NCBI GenBank assembly: GCA_947853665.1
Contig: CANTXF010000068.1
Span: 1 to 59,770, forward strand
DNA length: 59,770 nt
From: an uncultured Deferribacterales bacterium
Lineage (GTDB): Bacteria > Chrysiogenota > Deferribacteres > Deferribacterales > Mucispirillaceae
Direction: 5' to 3'
Shown in pieces: positions 26,827 to 35,800 of this stretch. The translations under genes were made by a program, and so were the position numbers. Each line of letters begins with the position of its first letter. The stretch's first letter is position 1. The notes below the pieces were generated by a model, which did not search any database, was not told where the DNA came from, and saw only the letters and a list, made by a program, of their open reading frames with translations.

Positions 26827-27201
26827 ATGAAAATAATAAAACCGATATTTCTTTTTGCAGTTCTCTTTTCCATCGCGGGTATGGCATATTCATCTTCCGG
26901 AAGCGCGCCAGTTTCTTTGAAAGAGCACCATAAAGACCTTGAATGCGCGGACTGCCACGGAAACGAGTCGGAAGAAAAATACTATCTTACGCCTTCTGAA
27001 GCCTGCCTTTCGTGCCACGGCTCAAGGCAGGAGGTAGCGGAGCTTACGAAAGAACTGGATGCGGGTAACGTAAACCCTCACAGGAGCTTCCACTCGGGCA
27101 CGGCCACAGAGTGCTACGAATGTCACAGGGAACACAAGCTTTCCAGAAACTTCTGCGGAAACTGTCACGATACGGATCTATGGATGAACCCGGTGCCATA
27201 A
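26827..27201 (+). CDS. periplasmic small tetrahaem cytochrome c
   Basis: The 124-residue protein has a signal peptide (about 1-22) and four CXXCH haem sites: CADCH, CLSCH, CYECH and CGNCH, with extra histidines for distal ligation (HHKD, NPHRSFH, REHK). It is a paralogue of the 8874-9233 cytochrome, in the same position after a Tat flavoprotein. It should be the electron donor to the flavoprotein at 25289. The start has GAAGGAG at proper distance; an in-frame TTG five codons upstream overlaps the previous gene's stop region and is less likely. Confidence 0.93.
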   Translation: MKIIKPIFLFAVLFSIAGMAYSSSGSAPVSLKEHHKDLECADCHGNESEEKYYLTPSEACLSCHGSRQEVAELTKELDAGNVNPHRSFHSGTATECYECHREHKLSRNFCGNCHDTDLWMNPVP

Positions 27202-27210
27202 AAATAAAAA

Positions 27211-27256
27211 GCCGCCCGCCTTTCACAGAAATCGGGCGGCACGCGTTTCATTTTTA
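27211..27256 (+). terminator. terminator of the second flavoprotein operon
   Basis: GCCGCCCG (27211-27218) pairs with CGGGCGGC (27233-27240), and the T-rich tail TTTCATTTTT follows after a short gap. The stem lies 10 bases past the cytochrome stop. Confidence 0.6.
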
Positions 27257-27280
27257 TTCGCGCTAAAAAGCAAGAGATAA

Positions 27281-27319
27281 TCCGGGCGTAAGGCGGTTCA
27301 CCGCCTCCCTGCGCCCGGA
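27281..27319 (-). terminator. terminator hairpin of the TonB receptor operon
   Basis: On the minus strand TCCGGGCG pairs with CGCCCGGA (arms 27312-27319 and 27281-27288) and encloses a second stem GCGG/CCGC. The T-rich stretch CTTGCTTTTT follows about 10 bases later. It lies directly after the receptor stop codon. Confidence 0.6.
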
Positions 27320-27322
27320 TAG

Positions 27323-29335
27323 TCAGTATTTTACAGTGGCGCTTATCGAGTAAGTCCTGCCGGCGAGCGGATAGCCTTCCCTCAGCTCGTAAAGCTCGTC
27401 CGTAATGTTCCTTACGGCAAGGTCTATTTTGAAATAATCGCAGACGTTAAAAGAAACGTACAGATGCAGAAGAAAATACGGGTCCAGATAGCGGGTTTCG
27501 TATATGTCCGTCCAGCGTTTGCCTCTGTATTCCACAACGGGCATTACGGAAATATAATCTTCCCAGGGCATTATTTCCACGTAACCGTTTACGGTAATTT
27601 TAGGATAATACGTAACGGTTCTGGCCCTGGCAAGGCTTTCGTTTATGCTGTAATCGCTTAAGGAAAGATTAACGCCCATTTCAAGATACCGGCTTAAAAA
27701 CAGCGTGGAAGAAAGCTCGAAACCGTAAAAGGACACAGCGTCGAGATTAGTCATAAAATCCACGGAATGAGATGAACTAAAAGGATCAAGCACTTTTATA
27801 AGAGCCATTTTATCGTTTACATAGCTGTAATAAAGGGAAGCGTCTATCAAAAGCATATCGAAAAGCGTTCCCTTATACCCCAGCTCCACATGGTCGGCCA
27901 CCTCGGGCTTCAGGTTGGGATTAGGCATGGAATCGCCGAATGTGGTGGAATATCTGTCGTTCATCGTGGGAAACTGGTTTCTTCTGGCATAGGTAAGGCG
28001 AAGCTCGTTATTATCAATAAATTCGAAAAATACCCCGGCCTGAGCCGCCAAAAGCCACCGCTCCTTCTTTTCCACAACATAGGACGCAACGCCCATATAT
28101 TCCGCAAAAGCCCCTGCCCTGCTCCAATACTGATCCGGCAGCAGGCTGTCGAAGCCGCCGCTTGCCACGAGACGCAGTTTTTTAAAGGGCCTGTATTCGT
28201 ATTCCAGACCTAGGGATATTTTATTTTCCTTAACGTGTATGTCGTCTTTATTAAAAAGGTCGGCCCTGTATCCCCAGTGATCGTCCTGACGGAAAGAAAA
28301 TGAGCCGCGCAGGGTGTGCTGCATGGCAAGGTCGTAGCCTGCGTTAACGCGCATACCGGCGGCGTATTCGTCATACTGGTTTATCCTGTTGGGCCTGTCG
28401 TAATCTATATGCATAAAGCTGGAATATGAGCTCAGGGAATTATCGTAAGTGTCGTAAAAAGCCAGAAAGCTCACGTCCCATCTGTCGCTGTCGTATTCGC
28501 CGTGAAGAGATACGCTATGGTGGTTCCAGTAATCCCAGCCTAAAAGAGAGTATACGGGGCTTACTTCCGGAGGATTCATACCCCTGTCCGATTTCTGATA
28601 AATATATGTGGCCCATATATCGAGCCCGTCCAGAGGGGTGGTTCCCGCTATGAGCGTGGTCTTAAAGTCGCTTCTGTCAGAAAAAAGCCTGTTGCCCTTA
28701 TCCTGCACGCTTCCCTGCATGGGAACATAGCCGGAGGGCAGCCGGAAGTGGTCCACATCCCTGTCCTGCACCGTGGCTTTAAAATATACTTTTTCCAGCT
28801 TCGAGCCTACGCTCGTAATAAAATTTGTGGAAGCAAGGCCGAACCGGTCGTCAAACTCCGTCGTGGCTTTAAGATAGGCCTCGAAAACCTTTTTAGGCTT
28901 CGACGCCGTAAGCATAACGGCCCCGCCTATACCGCCGGAACCGGTAAGCATGGAGGAATACCCTTTTTGTATGAGTATGCTGTCCATATCCCCGGTAAGC
29001 AGGCTCCCGCTGTCTCCGCGTCCGTTAAAAGGGCTTGTAACGGATATTCCGTCCACTATAACGGGAATGTAGGAGCTGTCGAAACCGCGTATGCTGAAAG
29101 ACGACTCCCCTCTGGAGCCTCCGTCCGATAATTCTACGCCTGGCACCCTGTTAAGTGCCTGATAAAGGTCCTGAACGCCGGTTTTTTCCATATCGCCGCC
29201 TGTTATTTCTGTGCCGGTCTGTTTCTGCCTGCGGGCGGATACCTCTACCTCGTCAAGCTCCACCTGCCCCGGCTCCTGAGCAAAAGCGCTTAAAGAAAAA
29301 AGCAGCAGAAAAACTGTTATTACTTTTTTAAACAT
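27323..29335 (-). CDS. TonB-dependent outer-membrane receptor
   Basis: The 670-residue protein has a signal peptide (MFKKVITVFLLLFSLSAFA), a TonB-box-like ELDEVEVSA, a plug domain (about 40-155: ALNRVPGVELSDGGSRGESS, FSIRGFDSSYIPVIVDGI, GSGGIGGAVML) and a 22-strand-type barrel ending in an aromatic residue (SISATVKY). The last strands (VRNITDELYELREGYPLAGR) resemble BtuB-type receptors. Substrate uptake across the outer membrane is therefore certain in kind, but cobalamin is only a suggestion; a B12-dependent mutase gene lies nearby. It is 43 bases after the lipoprotein gene on the same strand. Confidence 0.93.
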   Translation of the reverse strand: MFKKVITVFLLLFSLSAFAQEPGQVELDEVEVSARRQKQTGTEITGGDMEKTGVQDLYQALNRVPGVELSDGGSRGESSFSIRGFDSSYIPVIVDGISVTSPFNGRGDSGSLLTGDMDSILIQKGYSSMLTGSGGIGGAVMLTASKPKKVFEAYLKATTEFDDRFGLASTNFITSVGSKLEKVYFKATVQDRDVDHFRLPSGYVPMQGSVQDKGNRLFSDRSDFKTTLIAGTTPLDGLDIWATYIYQKSDRGMNPPEVSPVYSLLGWDYWNHHSVSLHGEYDSDRWDVSFLAFYDTYDNSLSSYSSFMHIDYDRPNRINQYDEYAAGMRVNAGYDLAMQHTLRGSFSFRQDDHWGYRADLFNKDDIHVKENKISLGLEYEYRPFKKLRLVASGGFDSLLPDQYWSRAGAFAEYMGVASYVVEKKERWLLAAQAGVFFEFIDNNELRLTYARRNQFPTMNDRYSTTFGDSMPNPNLKPEVADHVELGYKGTLFDMLLIDASLYYSYVNDKMALIKVLDPFSSSHSVDFMTNLDAVSFYGFELSSTLFLSRYLEMGVNLSLSDYSINESLARARTVTYYPKITVNGYVEIMPWEDYISVMPVVEYRGKRWTDIYETRYLDPYFLLHLYVSFNVCDYFKIDLAVRNITDELYELREGYPLAGRTYSISATVKY

Positions 29336-29378
29336 AAATAAATAACCGGCGGGGATAAAATATCCCCGCCTTTTTTAA

Positions 29379-31535
29379 TCAATTTTCTTTAAAATCGTTG
29401 GAATAATCTCCGGGAACACCACCCTCCAGTTTGACCCGACCGTCTAAGTAAGGGTCTATTCCAACAGAATACTTGGTATTATAAATGTATTCTGCAACAG
29501 CCTGAACAAGAGTAACTCCGGTATCAACATAATTCGCCTTTAGAAAAGCTACATACATGGAGTCAGCTATCTTTTTCGTCGTGACCACGTTATAAATTTT
29601 ATTAGAATCTATCGGTTCTCCGTTTATGGTGAGAGAACCCGATTTTATTTTGCCGCGCTTATATCCCATAACGGACGATTCCGTAGGGGAACCGGACTCT
29701 GGATTGGCCTCATCATAAGGCATAAGATAACATCCGTAAGGATCGTTCTTCGTATCGTAGGCTCCGTCGTTAGCATCTCTGGCGGCCACGCACTCGGGCT
29801 TGCCGTTGAAATTCTCGTTAAAAAGATCCAGGGAATACGGCAGATATTCAATAGTATAGCGGACTTCTTTGGAAGGCATCCCCCAAAATGCGCCATGATA
29901 TGTAGTGCCTCCCCTTCCGGAACCGCCGTAATGGCCGTTGCGGTAAACGGAAGCGGCCTGACCGAAAATGGTGGACGCATAGCCGTTTTCAATGCCCACG
30001 GCGGGATAGACGTTAAGGTCGAGATCGTAATCCAGCGGGTCTATAAGCAGGCTTCCTGGAACGGAGGCGATAACTATGGTGTCGTCCTGATAATCGGACG
30101 AGGTAATACCGTTAAGCAACCTGGGAGTAATAATAGCATTGCTTGATATACCGCTGTTTATCATATCGCCAACGAGGAATGAAAAACTGGGATTATATCC
30201 TTTCTCTGTGGCAAACCACTGAACGGCGTCGGCAAAAAGGTTCCCCAGGGCCGTTTCTTTGCCGCGCACAAGCCTATCGGTGCTTGGCCTGCCCCCTTGT
30301 TTAAATGTCTCGCTTATCCGCCAGAAATCGCTGTGGGGAACGTCCTCCGCGTATATGAATTCGGCGTTGGCTTTACCAAGAATGAAATCGGGATCGTTCA
30401 CATTAACCGCCACATATTTTGGAGTTCCGCTTACAGTTTCGGAGCTTTCAACACCGTCTGGAGCTGCAGAGTTCACTGCCCTGATTTTTATATCGTATGT
30501 TCTATCGTTTTCAAGACTTATAATGGAAAAACTTACGGTTCCAAGAGCGCGGTCCGTCATATAAGGAATATTAACGGACGACCATGCGGACCAGTCGGAA
30601 CCGGCGGCCCTGTACGCATACTGATAATCGGAAACGGAAGCAGGCCCAGTCAGGCTAGTATTGAAAGCGACTTCCAGCCCGCCGTTAAACTCGTTGGTAA
30701 CGATAAGCCCGGAAGGCGCCGCGGGAGCTTCCGTAGCGGCCTGAGCCGTAAACTCGTCGTAGGTTATGGTGCCCTTTTCCATATCGACGGTGCCGAAAAT
30801 ATACCATTCCCCGGCGCCCTTGGAATTTGTGGAAGCCATGCACAGTTTATGGGTTCCGGTATTGTCCTCAACCGTAAAGACTATATTATCGCCGGAAACA
30901 ATATTTTTAAGATCCCAAAAGCCAGGAGTAAGCTGGTTGATTCTTTTGGGGCAGTCGTCTATATTAACGCCGTATTGTTCGCCGAATTTAGGCGTCCAGG
31001 AAACAACTATCCGCCTGTCGCCAAGTTCCACCTTCGGGTTTTCAACCGGCTGGGGAGCGGCCTCTATGCCGGAAGCGGCCCATGTCCATTCAGAGGTTCC
31101 GTATCCCGCGTAAATAGCCCTTACAAATATATAATACTGCTGGCCTTCAACAAGGTCGTAAGGAACTACCGTCCATGATATGCCACTCGTATCCGCTCCT
31201 GTTTTCGCTATGCTGAACCTTATGGGATTGCCTTCATTTGGAACCTGCTGTTCGAATATGTGTTTTTCACCGTCTACCGAAGTGCTGATAGCATATTGAT
31301 AGGTAGGCTCAACTTTATTGCCTTCCGGCCCTATACCGTCCGAACGGTCAAACTGTAATGTAATAATATCTCCGCTTACCGACGCCGCCACGTCGACCGG
31401 AGCAATAACAGGAATGGAATTTCCATCGTCGCTGCTGCTGGAACAGCCGGCCAGCGACATAGACGCCGCAATAATAAAGCCGATAATAAGGCGGGAATAT
31501 AACCTTCCCCCCACCGAATTAAAAAAGCCTTTCAT
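29379..31535 (-). CDS. lipoprotein with fibronectin-III-like repeats and a 5'-nucleotidase C-terminal domain
   Basis: The 718-residue protein has a lipobox (SLAGC) after a hydrophobic segment, so it is likely anchored in the outer membrane. Residues about 40-380 contain two or three fibronectin-III-like domains (for example [21 protein letters not shown] and [16 protein letters not shown]). The C-terminal about 300 residues match the substrate-binding domain of 5'-nucleotidases: [58 protein letters not shown] and DGRVKLEGG. The metallophosphatase half is missing, so catalysis is not expected. It is the first gene of a two-gene operon with the TonB receptor. Confidence 0.82.
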   Translation of the reverse strand: MKGFFNSVGGRLYSRLIIGFIIAASMSLAGCSSSSDDGNSIPVIAPVDVAASVSGDIITLQFDRSDGIGPEGNKVEPTYQYAISTSVDGEKHIFEQQVPNEGNPIRFSIAKTGADTSGISWTVVPYDLVEGQQYYIFVRAIYAGYGTSEWTWAASGIEAAPQPVENPKVELGDRRIVVSWTPKFGEQYGVNIDDCPKRINQLTPGFWDLKNIVSGDNIVFTVEDNTGTHKLCMASTNSKGAGEWYIFGTVDMEKGTITYDEFTAQAATEAPAAPSGLIVTNEFNGGLEVAFNTSLTGPASVSDYQYAYRAAGSDWSAWSSVNIPYMTDRALGTVSFSIISLENDRTYDIKIRAVNSAAPDGVESSETVSGTPKYVAVNVNDPDFILGKANAEFIYAEDVPHSDFWRISETFKQGGRPSTDRLVRGKETALGNLFADAVQWFATEKGYNPSFSFLVGDMINSGISSNAIITPRLLNGITSSDYQDDTIVIASVPGSLLIDPLDYDLDLNVYPAVGIENGYASTIFGQAASVYRNGHYGGSGRGGTTYHGAFWGMPSKEVRYTIEYLPYSLDLFNENFNGKPECVAARDANDGAYDTKNDPYGCYLMPYDEANPESGSPTESSVMGYKRGKIKSGSLTINGEPIDSNKIYNVVTTKKIADSMYVAFLKANYVDTGVTLVQAVAEYIYNTKYSVGIDPYLDGRVKLEGGVPGDYSNDFKEN

Positions 31536-31649
31536 ACCAATCTCCTTTTAAACTGTATGGGATATATTGCGTTATATTATATAATATATAATTATTATTT
31601 GAGCAAGTTTTTTTTAATGCGGGCGGCGGGAGCCGGTATTAAAATCATG

Positions 31650-31678
31650 TTGCATTTTAAAAATATATTTAAGATAAT
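31650..31678 (+). promoter_or_regulatory. putative promoter of methylmalonyl-CoA mutase
   Basis: TTGCAT (31650-31655), a 17-base spacer and GATAAT (31673-31678) end 35 bases before the ATG at 31713, in the divergent gap shared with the lipoprotein gene. The -10 matches at five of six positions, the -35 at three. Confidence 0.45.
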
Positions 31679-31712
31679 TAAGAATATGCATAAAATAAGG
31701 CGGGGGCGTGAT

Positions 31713-33353
31713 ATGTACGACAAATGGAAAGAACTCTACGATAAGACGGTAAGCAAATTCCCTGAAAGAAAAAAAACCTTTAAAACCACGTCGGGATACG
31801 AGATAAAGCCTTTTTACACTCCCGAAGATATACCCGGTTTCGATTACGAAAAGAAACTGGGCTATCCGGGCCTGGCCCCCCTTACGAGAGGCGTGCAGCC
31901 CACCATGTACCGGGGCCGTTTCTGGACTATGCGCCAGTACGCAGGTTTTGCTACGGCGGAAGAATCCAACAAACGATACCGCTATCTCCTTGAGCAGGGA
32001 ACCACCGGCCTTTCCGTAGCCTTTGACCTGCCCACGCAGATAGGCTACGATTCGGACGACCCAATGTCAGCCGGCGAAGTAGGTAAAGTGGGCGTTGCCA
32101 TAGATTCCCTGGCGGACGTGGAAACGCTTTTTAAAGAAATACCCCTCGATAAAGTTTCCACGTCTATGACAATAAACGCTACCGCCTCTTATCTTCTCGC
32201 ATGCTACATCGCGGTCGGGGAAAAGCAGGGAGTTCCATCCGCCAAGCTTTCCGGCACCATACAAAACGACATACTTAAAGAATATATAGCTCGCGGCACG
32301 TATCGGTTTCCCCCGGCCCAGTCAATGAGATTGATAACGGATATTTTTTCCTTCTGTAAGGATAACGTGCCCATGTGGAACACGATAAGCATAAGCGGCT
32401 ATCATATAAGGGAAGCAGGGTCGGACGCGGTGCAGGAAGTAGCCTTTACCTTGGCAGACGGCATAGCATACGTGGAAGCGGCCATAAAGGCCGGTCTTGA
32501 CGTGGACGACTTTGCCGGGCGGCTCTCGTTCTTTTTTAACTGCCATAACAATTTTCTTGAGGAAATATCCAAATTCCGTGCGGCAAGGCGTATGTGGGCA
32601 AAAATAATGACGGAAAGATTCGGCGCGAAAAAAGCCAAGTCCACTATGCTGCGCTTCCATACGCAGACGGCGGGCTGCACCCTTACCGCCCAGCAGCCCC
32701 AGAACAATATAGTGCGCGTTGCCCTGCAGACGCTTGCCGCCTGTATGGGAGGCACTCAGTCGCTGCATACCAACTCCTTCGACGAAGCTCTTGCGCTGCC
32801 TACGGAGGATTCGGTGCGCATAGCGCTCAGAACCCAGCAGATAGTAGCCAACGAATCGGGAGCGGCAGATACCATAGACCCGCTGGCAGGCTCATATATG
32901 GTTGAAGCCATGACGGACGACATAGAAAAAAGAGCTTTCGACTACATCGGCAAAATAGACGATCTGGGCGGCATGATGAGAGCCATAGAACAGGGCTACG
33001 TTCAAAAGGAAATACAAAACAGCGCTTATGAATATCAGCGAGCCATAGAAAAGAAAGAGATGATAATCGTAGGCGTGAACGAATACGTTATAAAAGAACC
33101 TGCGCCTACCGGGCTGCTGAAAATAGACGCCTCCGTCGAAAAAAGCCAGAAAGAAAAGCTCGCCGCCATGAAAGCATCAAGAGACAACCTGGCGACGGCC
33201 AAGGCCCTTGAGGAGCTTACCGCGGCGGCAAAAACCAACGAAAACCTCATGCCAAAAATACTTAACGCGGTAAAATCATACGCTACGCTGGGCGAAACCA
33301 TTAACGCCATGAAAAGCGTGTTCGGAGAATATAAGGAAAATATAGTCCTTTAA
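31713..33353 (+). CDS. mcmA: methylmalonyl-CoA mutase, large (catalytic) subunit
   Basis: The 546-residue protein has the mutase TIM-barrel sequence: [79 protein letters not shown] and [20 protein letters not shown]. It interconverts succinyl-CoA and methylmalonyl-CoA using adenosylcobalamin. The C-terminal cobalamin-binding domain (DXHXXG) of single-chain mutases is absent, so a separate small subunit is needed and is not in this window. The start at 31713 has a GGCGGGGG ribosome-binding site; the longer frame upstream is not credible. It works with the carboxylase at 19145-22756 in propionate metabolism. Confidence 0.95.
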   Translation: MYDKWKELYDKTVSKFPERKKTFKTTSGYEIKPFYTPEDIPGFDYEKKLGYPGLAPLTRGVQPTMYRGRFWTMRQYAGFATAEESNKRYRYLLEQGTTGLSVAFDLPTQIGYDSDDPMSAGEVGKVGVAIDSLADVETLFKEIPLDKVSTSMTINATASYLLACYIAVGEKQGVPSAKLSGTIQNDILKEYIARGTYRFPPAQSMRLITDIFSFCKDNVPMWNTISISGYHIREAGSDAVQEVAFTLADGIAYVEAAIKAGLDVDDFAGRLSFFFNCHNNFLEEISKFRAARRMWAKIMTERFGAKKAKSTMLRFHTQTAGCTLTAQQPQNNIVRVALQTLAACMGGTQSLHTNSFDEALALPTEDSVRIALRTQQIVANESGAADTIDPLAGSYMVEAMTDDIEKRAFDYIGKIDDLGGMMRAIEQGYVQKEIQNSAYEYQRAIEKKEMIIVGVNEYVIKEPAPTGLLKIDASVEKSQKEKLAAMKASRDNLATAKALEELTAAAKTNENLMPKILNAVKSYATLGETINAMKSVFGEYKENIVL

Positions 33354-33357
33354 AAAG

Positions 33358-33385
33358 GGGCCGCTTAAAAGCGGCCCGTTTTTTT
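33358..33385 (+). terminator. rho-independent terminator of the mutase gene
   Basis: GGGCCGCTT pairs with AAGCGGCCC and is followed by G and a run of seven T, directly after the stop codon. It lies between this gene and the convergent Sel1-GNAT gene. Confidence 0.92.
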
Positions 33386-33390
33386 ACGCG

Positions 33391-34554
33391 TCAGCATAAG
33401 GGCCGTTTTTCCGCCGTACTTTTTATAAGTTCCATGTGGAGTATCGGATGCGGCTTGCCCTCGTTGTCAACGGGAGAACGCCTTACGACCGTAAAACCCA
33501 TTTTACGGTAAAATTCCACGGCGCCTTTATTTTCCTCATTAACGTCTACCCTGGAAACGCCCATATATTTCACAGCCCACGAAAGGAGCCTGCGGCCGTA
33601 TCCCCGCCTGAAATATCCCGGGCGCACGAACAGCATTTCCAGGCTGTCGCCTTTTATGCCTATAAACGAGGTTATGCGCATGCCTTCCCGTATGCAGTAG
33701 AGAGAAACCTGGGCCAGATAGGCGTCCTTTATGACCGTTCTGTAAAAATTGATCTCGTCTTCGCTTATAAAATTGTGGGACGCTCTTACGGATTCTTCCC
33801 ATACTTCTATTATTTCCCCGTAATCTTCCCTTGAAACCGCTTCCACCGGATCAGACTCCCTCATAATTTCAGCCGCGATTCTTTCGGCCCTTTCTATATC
33901 CTCATAAGACATCTGCGCCATAAGCTCGTCAAGATCCGCGGTAGGGCCTCCGCCCTCCGCTGCCACCAGAAACCAGGCGCAGGAACGCACCGGGTCCCGC
34001 TCGACCCCCGCTCCCTCGTTATACATAAACCCCAGAGTAACGCTTGCGTCAACATGCCCCATAAGGGCGGCTTTCTTCATATAAAAGGCGGATTTACCGT
34101 AATCGTGGACTGATGAAGTATCAAGCCCGTAAAGAGTGCCCAGAGTATAGGCGGCGTGGGCGTCGCCCATAGAAGCCGCCCTTTCCAGCCAGTAGGCCGC
34201 TTTAGCATAATCGGCCGGTACAGTTTCATAATCGCCGCTGAAATATATGAAGCCCAGCTGGTTCATGGCTTCGCGGTATCCGCTTTCCGCGGCTTTAGTA
34301 AGCCAGTATAAGCCGTTTTGTATATTGCGCCCGAATAGCGGCGAGTCCAGAAAACGCATACCGAGTATATACTGCTGCTCGGGGTCGCCCTGGCCCGCTT
34401 TTTTCCGTATAACGCGCAGTTTTAATATCCGCCTTGCGTAGAAAGTGATAAAAACCGCAATAGCTATCCCGAAAAGGCATAAGAAAAACACAAAGGCAGC
34501 GTCGTTTATGTGTTCTTCGGAATAGCCGCCCGTAACCCATTCCAACATCGTCAC
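33391..34554 (-). CDS. membrane-anchored Sel1-repeat protein with C-terminal GNAT acetyltransferase domain
   Basis: The 387-residue protein has one N-terminal membrane helix (about 21-41, AFVFFLCLFGIAIAVFITFY) followed by basic residues, placing the rest in the cytoplasm. Residues about 55-200 hold Sel1 repeats (QYILGMRFLDSP, YWLTKAAESGYREAMNQLG, YWLERAASMGDAHAAYTLG, FYMKKAALMGHVDASVTLG). Residues about 260-380 form a GNAT fold with the acetyl-CoA loop VRPGYFRRGYGRRLL and the typical NEENKGAVEFYRKMGF. Such a fusion is unusual. It overlaps the upstream Sel1 gene by four bases, so the two act together. The acetylation target is unknown. Confidence 0.85.
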   Translation of the reverse strand: MTMLEWVTGGYSEEHINDAAFVFFLCLFGIAIAVFITFYARRILKLRVIRKKAGQGDPEQQYILGMRFLDSPLFGRNIQNGLYWLTKAAESGYREAMNQLGFIYFSGDYETVPADYAKAAYWLERAASMGDAHAAYTLGTLYGLDTSSVHDYGKSAFYMKKAALMGHVDASVTLGFMYNEGAGVERDPVRSCAWFLVAAEGGGPTADLDELMAQMSYEDIERAERIAAEIMRESDPVEAVSREDYGEIIEVWEESVRASHNFISEDEINFYRTVIKDAYLAQVSLYCIREGMRITSFIGIKGDSLEMLFVRPGYFRRGYGRRLLSWAVKYMGVSRVDVNEENKGAVEFYRKMGFTVVRRSPVDNEGKPHPILHMELIKSTAEKRPLC

Positions 34555-35228
34555 GTCCTGCGGTATTTTTCCGCGTATTCGGAAGCCAGAAGCTCTGCGG
34601 AGCCGCGCTCATCGGGCGCGAACTCGTCCAACAGCCTACCGGCCATTTCTCCCGCATAGACGTCGCCCGAAGCGGCGGCTGTCATATACCAGGCGTAAGC
34701 AATCTTTTTATCCATACCGGCAGTAAAGTTATACACGCCGGCAACAGTTTTCTGGGCGGTAACGTCGCCTGCTGCTGCGGCCGCAAGAAACCACTTTACG
34801 GACATATTAACGTCTTTATTTACGAAACGCCCTTCGGCATACATATTTGCAAGGGACGTCTGGGCGGCAACGTAACCGCCTTCAGCCGCTTTGCTTATCC
34901 ACATCACGCCTTTATCCGTATCCTTAGCCACGGCGGAACCGTCTATATAAAGACCGCCTAAAATAAACTGAGCTTCCGGAGAACCGTTTCCGGCGGCTTT
35001 TTCCAGCCAGTAAAGGGCTTTCTCCGTATCACGGGTAAAGCCGCTTCCGGAATAATACATAAAGGCAAGCACTGTCTGCGCCCCGACGGAACCTTTCTCC
35101 GCTTCGCGCTTTATGGCATAGTAAGTTATAACTTTTCTTTTTTTCCATAAATAAACGGCAAGAGCGCACATAAGGATAAAACATATAACCGTCGCAGTAA
35201 GATAAAGATACATAGGCACCCGATTCAA
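34551..35228 (-). CDS. membrane-anchored Sel1-repeat protein
   Basis: The 225-residue protein has an N-terminal membrane helix (about 6-28, YLYLTATVICFILMCALAVYL) and then four or five Sel1 repeats (AQTVLAFMYYSGSGF, ALYWLEKAAGNGSPEAQFIL, MWISKAAEGGYVAAQTSL, KWFLAAAAAGDVTAQKTV). Sel1 repeats act as protein-binding scaffolds. It is the first gene of a two-gene unit with the Sel1-GNAT protein and is paralogous to its N-terminal half. The non-coding region with the second hairpin array lies upstream. Confidence 0.85.
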   Translation of the reverse strand: MNRVPMYLYLTATVICFILMCALAVYLWKKRKVITYYAIKREAEKGSVGAQTVLAFMYYSGSGFTRDTEKALYWLEKAAGNGSPEAQFILGGLYIDGSAVAKDTDKGVMWISKAAEGGYVAAQTSLANMYAEGRFVNKDVNMSVKWFLAAAAAGDVTAQKTVAGVYNFTAGMDKKIAYAWYMTAAASGDVYAGEMAGRLLDEFAPDERGSAELLASEYAEKYRRT

Positions 35229-35400
35229 TCAATATGGTTTATCTTAACTATTGCTACATTATAGTATTATGAATTACGCAATAATTAAAGCTAAACCTGC
35301 CGTCTATTATTTTTTAAGGCGGCTCTCCAATAATATAGATAGCAATGAAAAATAATTATAATACCAGCCGTACTCCGCCGCAAACGGACGGCCGCCTTAA

Positions 35401-35800
35401 AACGGGAGGCGCATAATCTGTCGCGCCTCGTTTCGGAGCAAGCCCAGAACAGAAAAGCGGGAGCCGCCTAAAATAATGCGGCTCGCTTTCTATCCACCAA
35501 AGCGGGACGCGCAATACTTGTCGCGCGTCCTTGAGAGCAAGCTCGGAACAGAAACGTCTGCACTAATAAAGCAGACGTTTTCTGTCTACCAACATTCGCA
35601 TTAAATGAGGCGAATGTTTGACAGCAAGCTCGGATTAGAAACATTCGCATTAAATGAGGGAATGTTTTCCGTCCATCAATATCCGCATCAATAAGGCAAG
35701 TATTTTAGAGCAAGTTTGGTTCAGAAACGTCTGCACCAAATAAAGCAGACGTTTTCTATCCGCCAAGGCCCGCATTGGCTAAGCGGCGAAAGCTTTTTTT
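35401..35800. repeat. array of short hairpins with conserved linkers (array 2)
   Basis: Eight or nine hairpins follow one another. Examples: AACGGGAGGCGC/GCGCCTCGTT (35401-35432), AAGCGGGAGCCGC/GCGGCTCGCTT (about 35454-35491), GGACGCGC/GCGCGTCC (35503-35530), AAACGTCTGC/GCAGACGTTT (35552-35580), CATTCGC/GCGAATG (35593-35616) and a second AAACGTCTGC pair (35725-35753). One linker, AGCAAGCTCGGAACAGAAA or close variants, recurs at 35437, 35536, 35623 and 35709 (spacing 99, 87, 86). The other, TTTTCTGTCYAYCAA, sits on the opposite side of the stems and its start is complementary to the end of the first (ACAGAAAA), so stems extend into linkers. Array 1 at 17148-17420 has the same design. Confidence 0.88.

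Noticed and set aside
31536-31712. Cobalamin riboswitch between the TonB lipoprotein operon and the mutase
   Set aside because: The divergent gap is only 177 bases and no B12-box-like sequence is visible on either strand.
35468-35650. Short minus-strand open frame of 60 codons in array 2
   Set aside because: It arises from the repeats themselves; its translation only echoes the repeat units and there is no ribosome-binding site.
35401-35800. CRISPR array
   Set aside because: The variable parts are palindromic stems, linkers are not identical, spacing is irregular and no cas gene is present in the window.
35401-35800. Integron cassette array (attC-like sites)
   Set aside because: There are no genes between the hairpins and no integrase in the window; core-site sequences are not seen.
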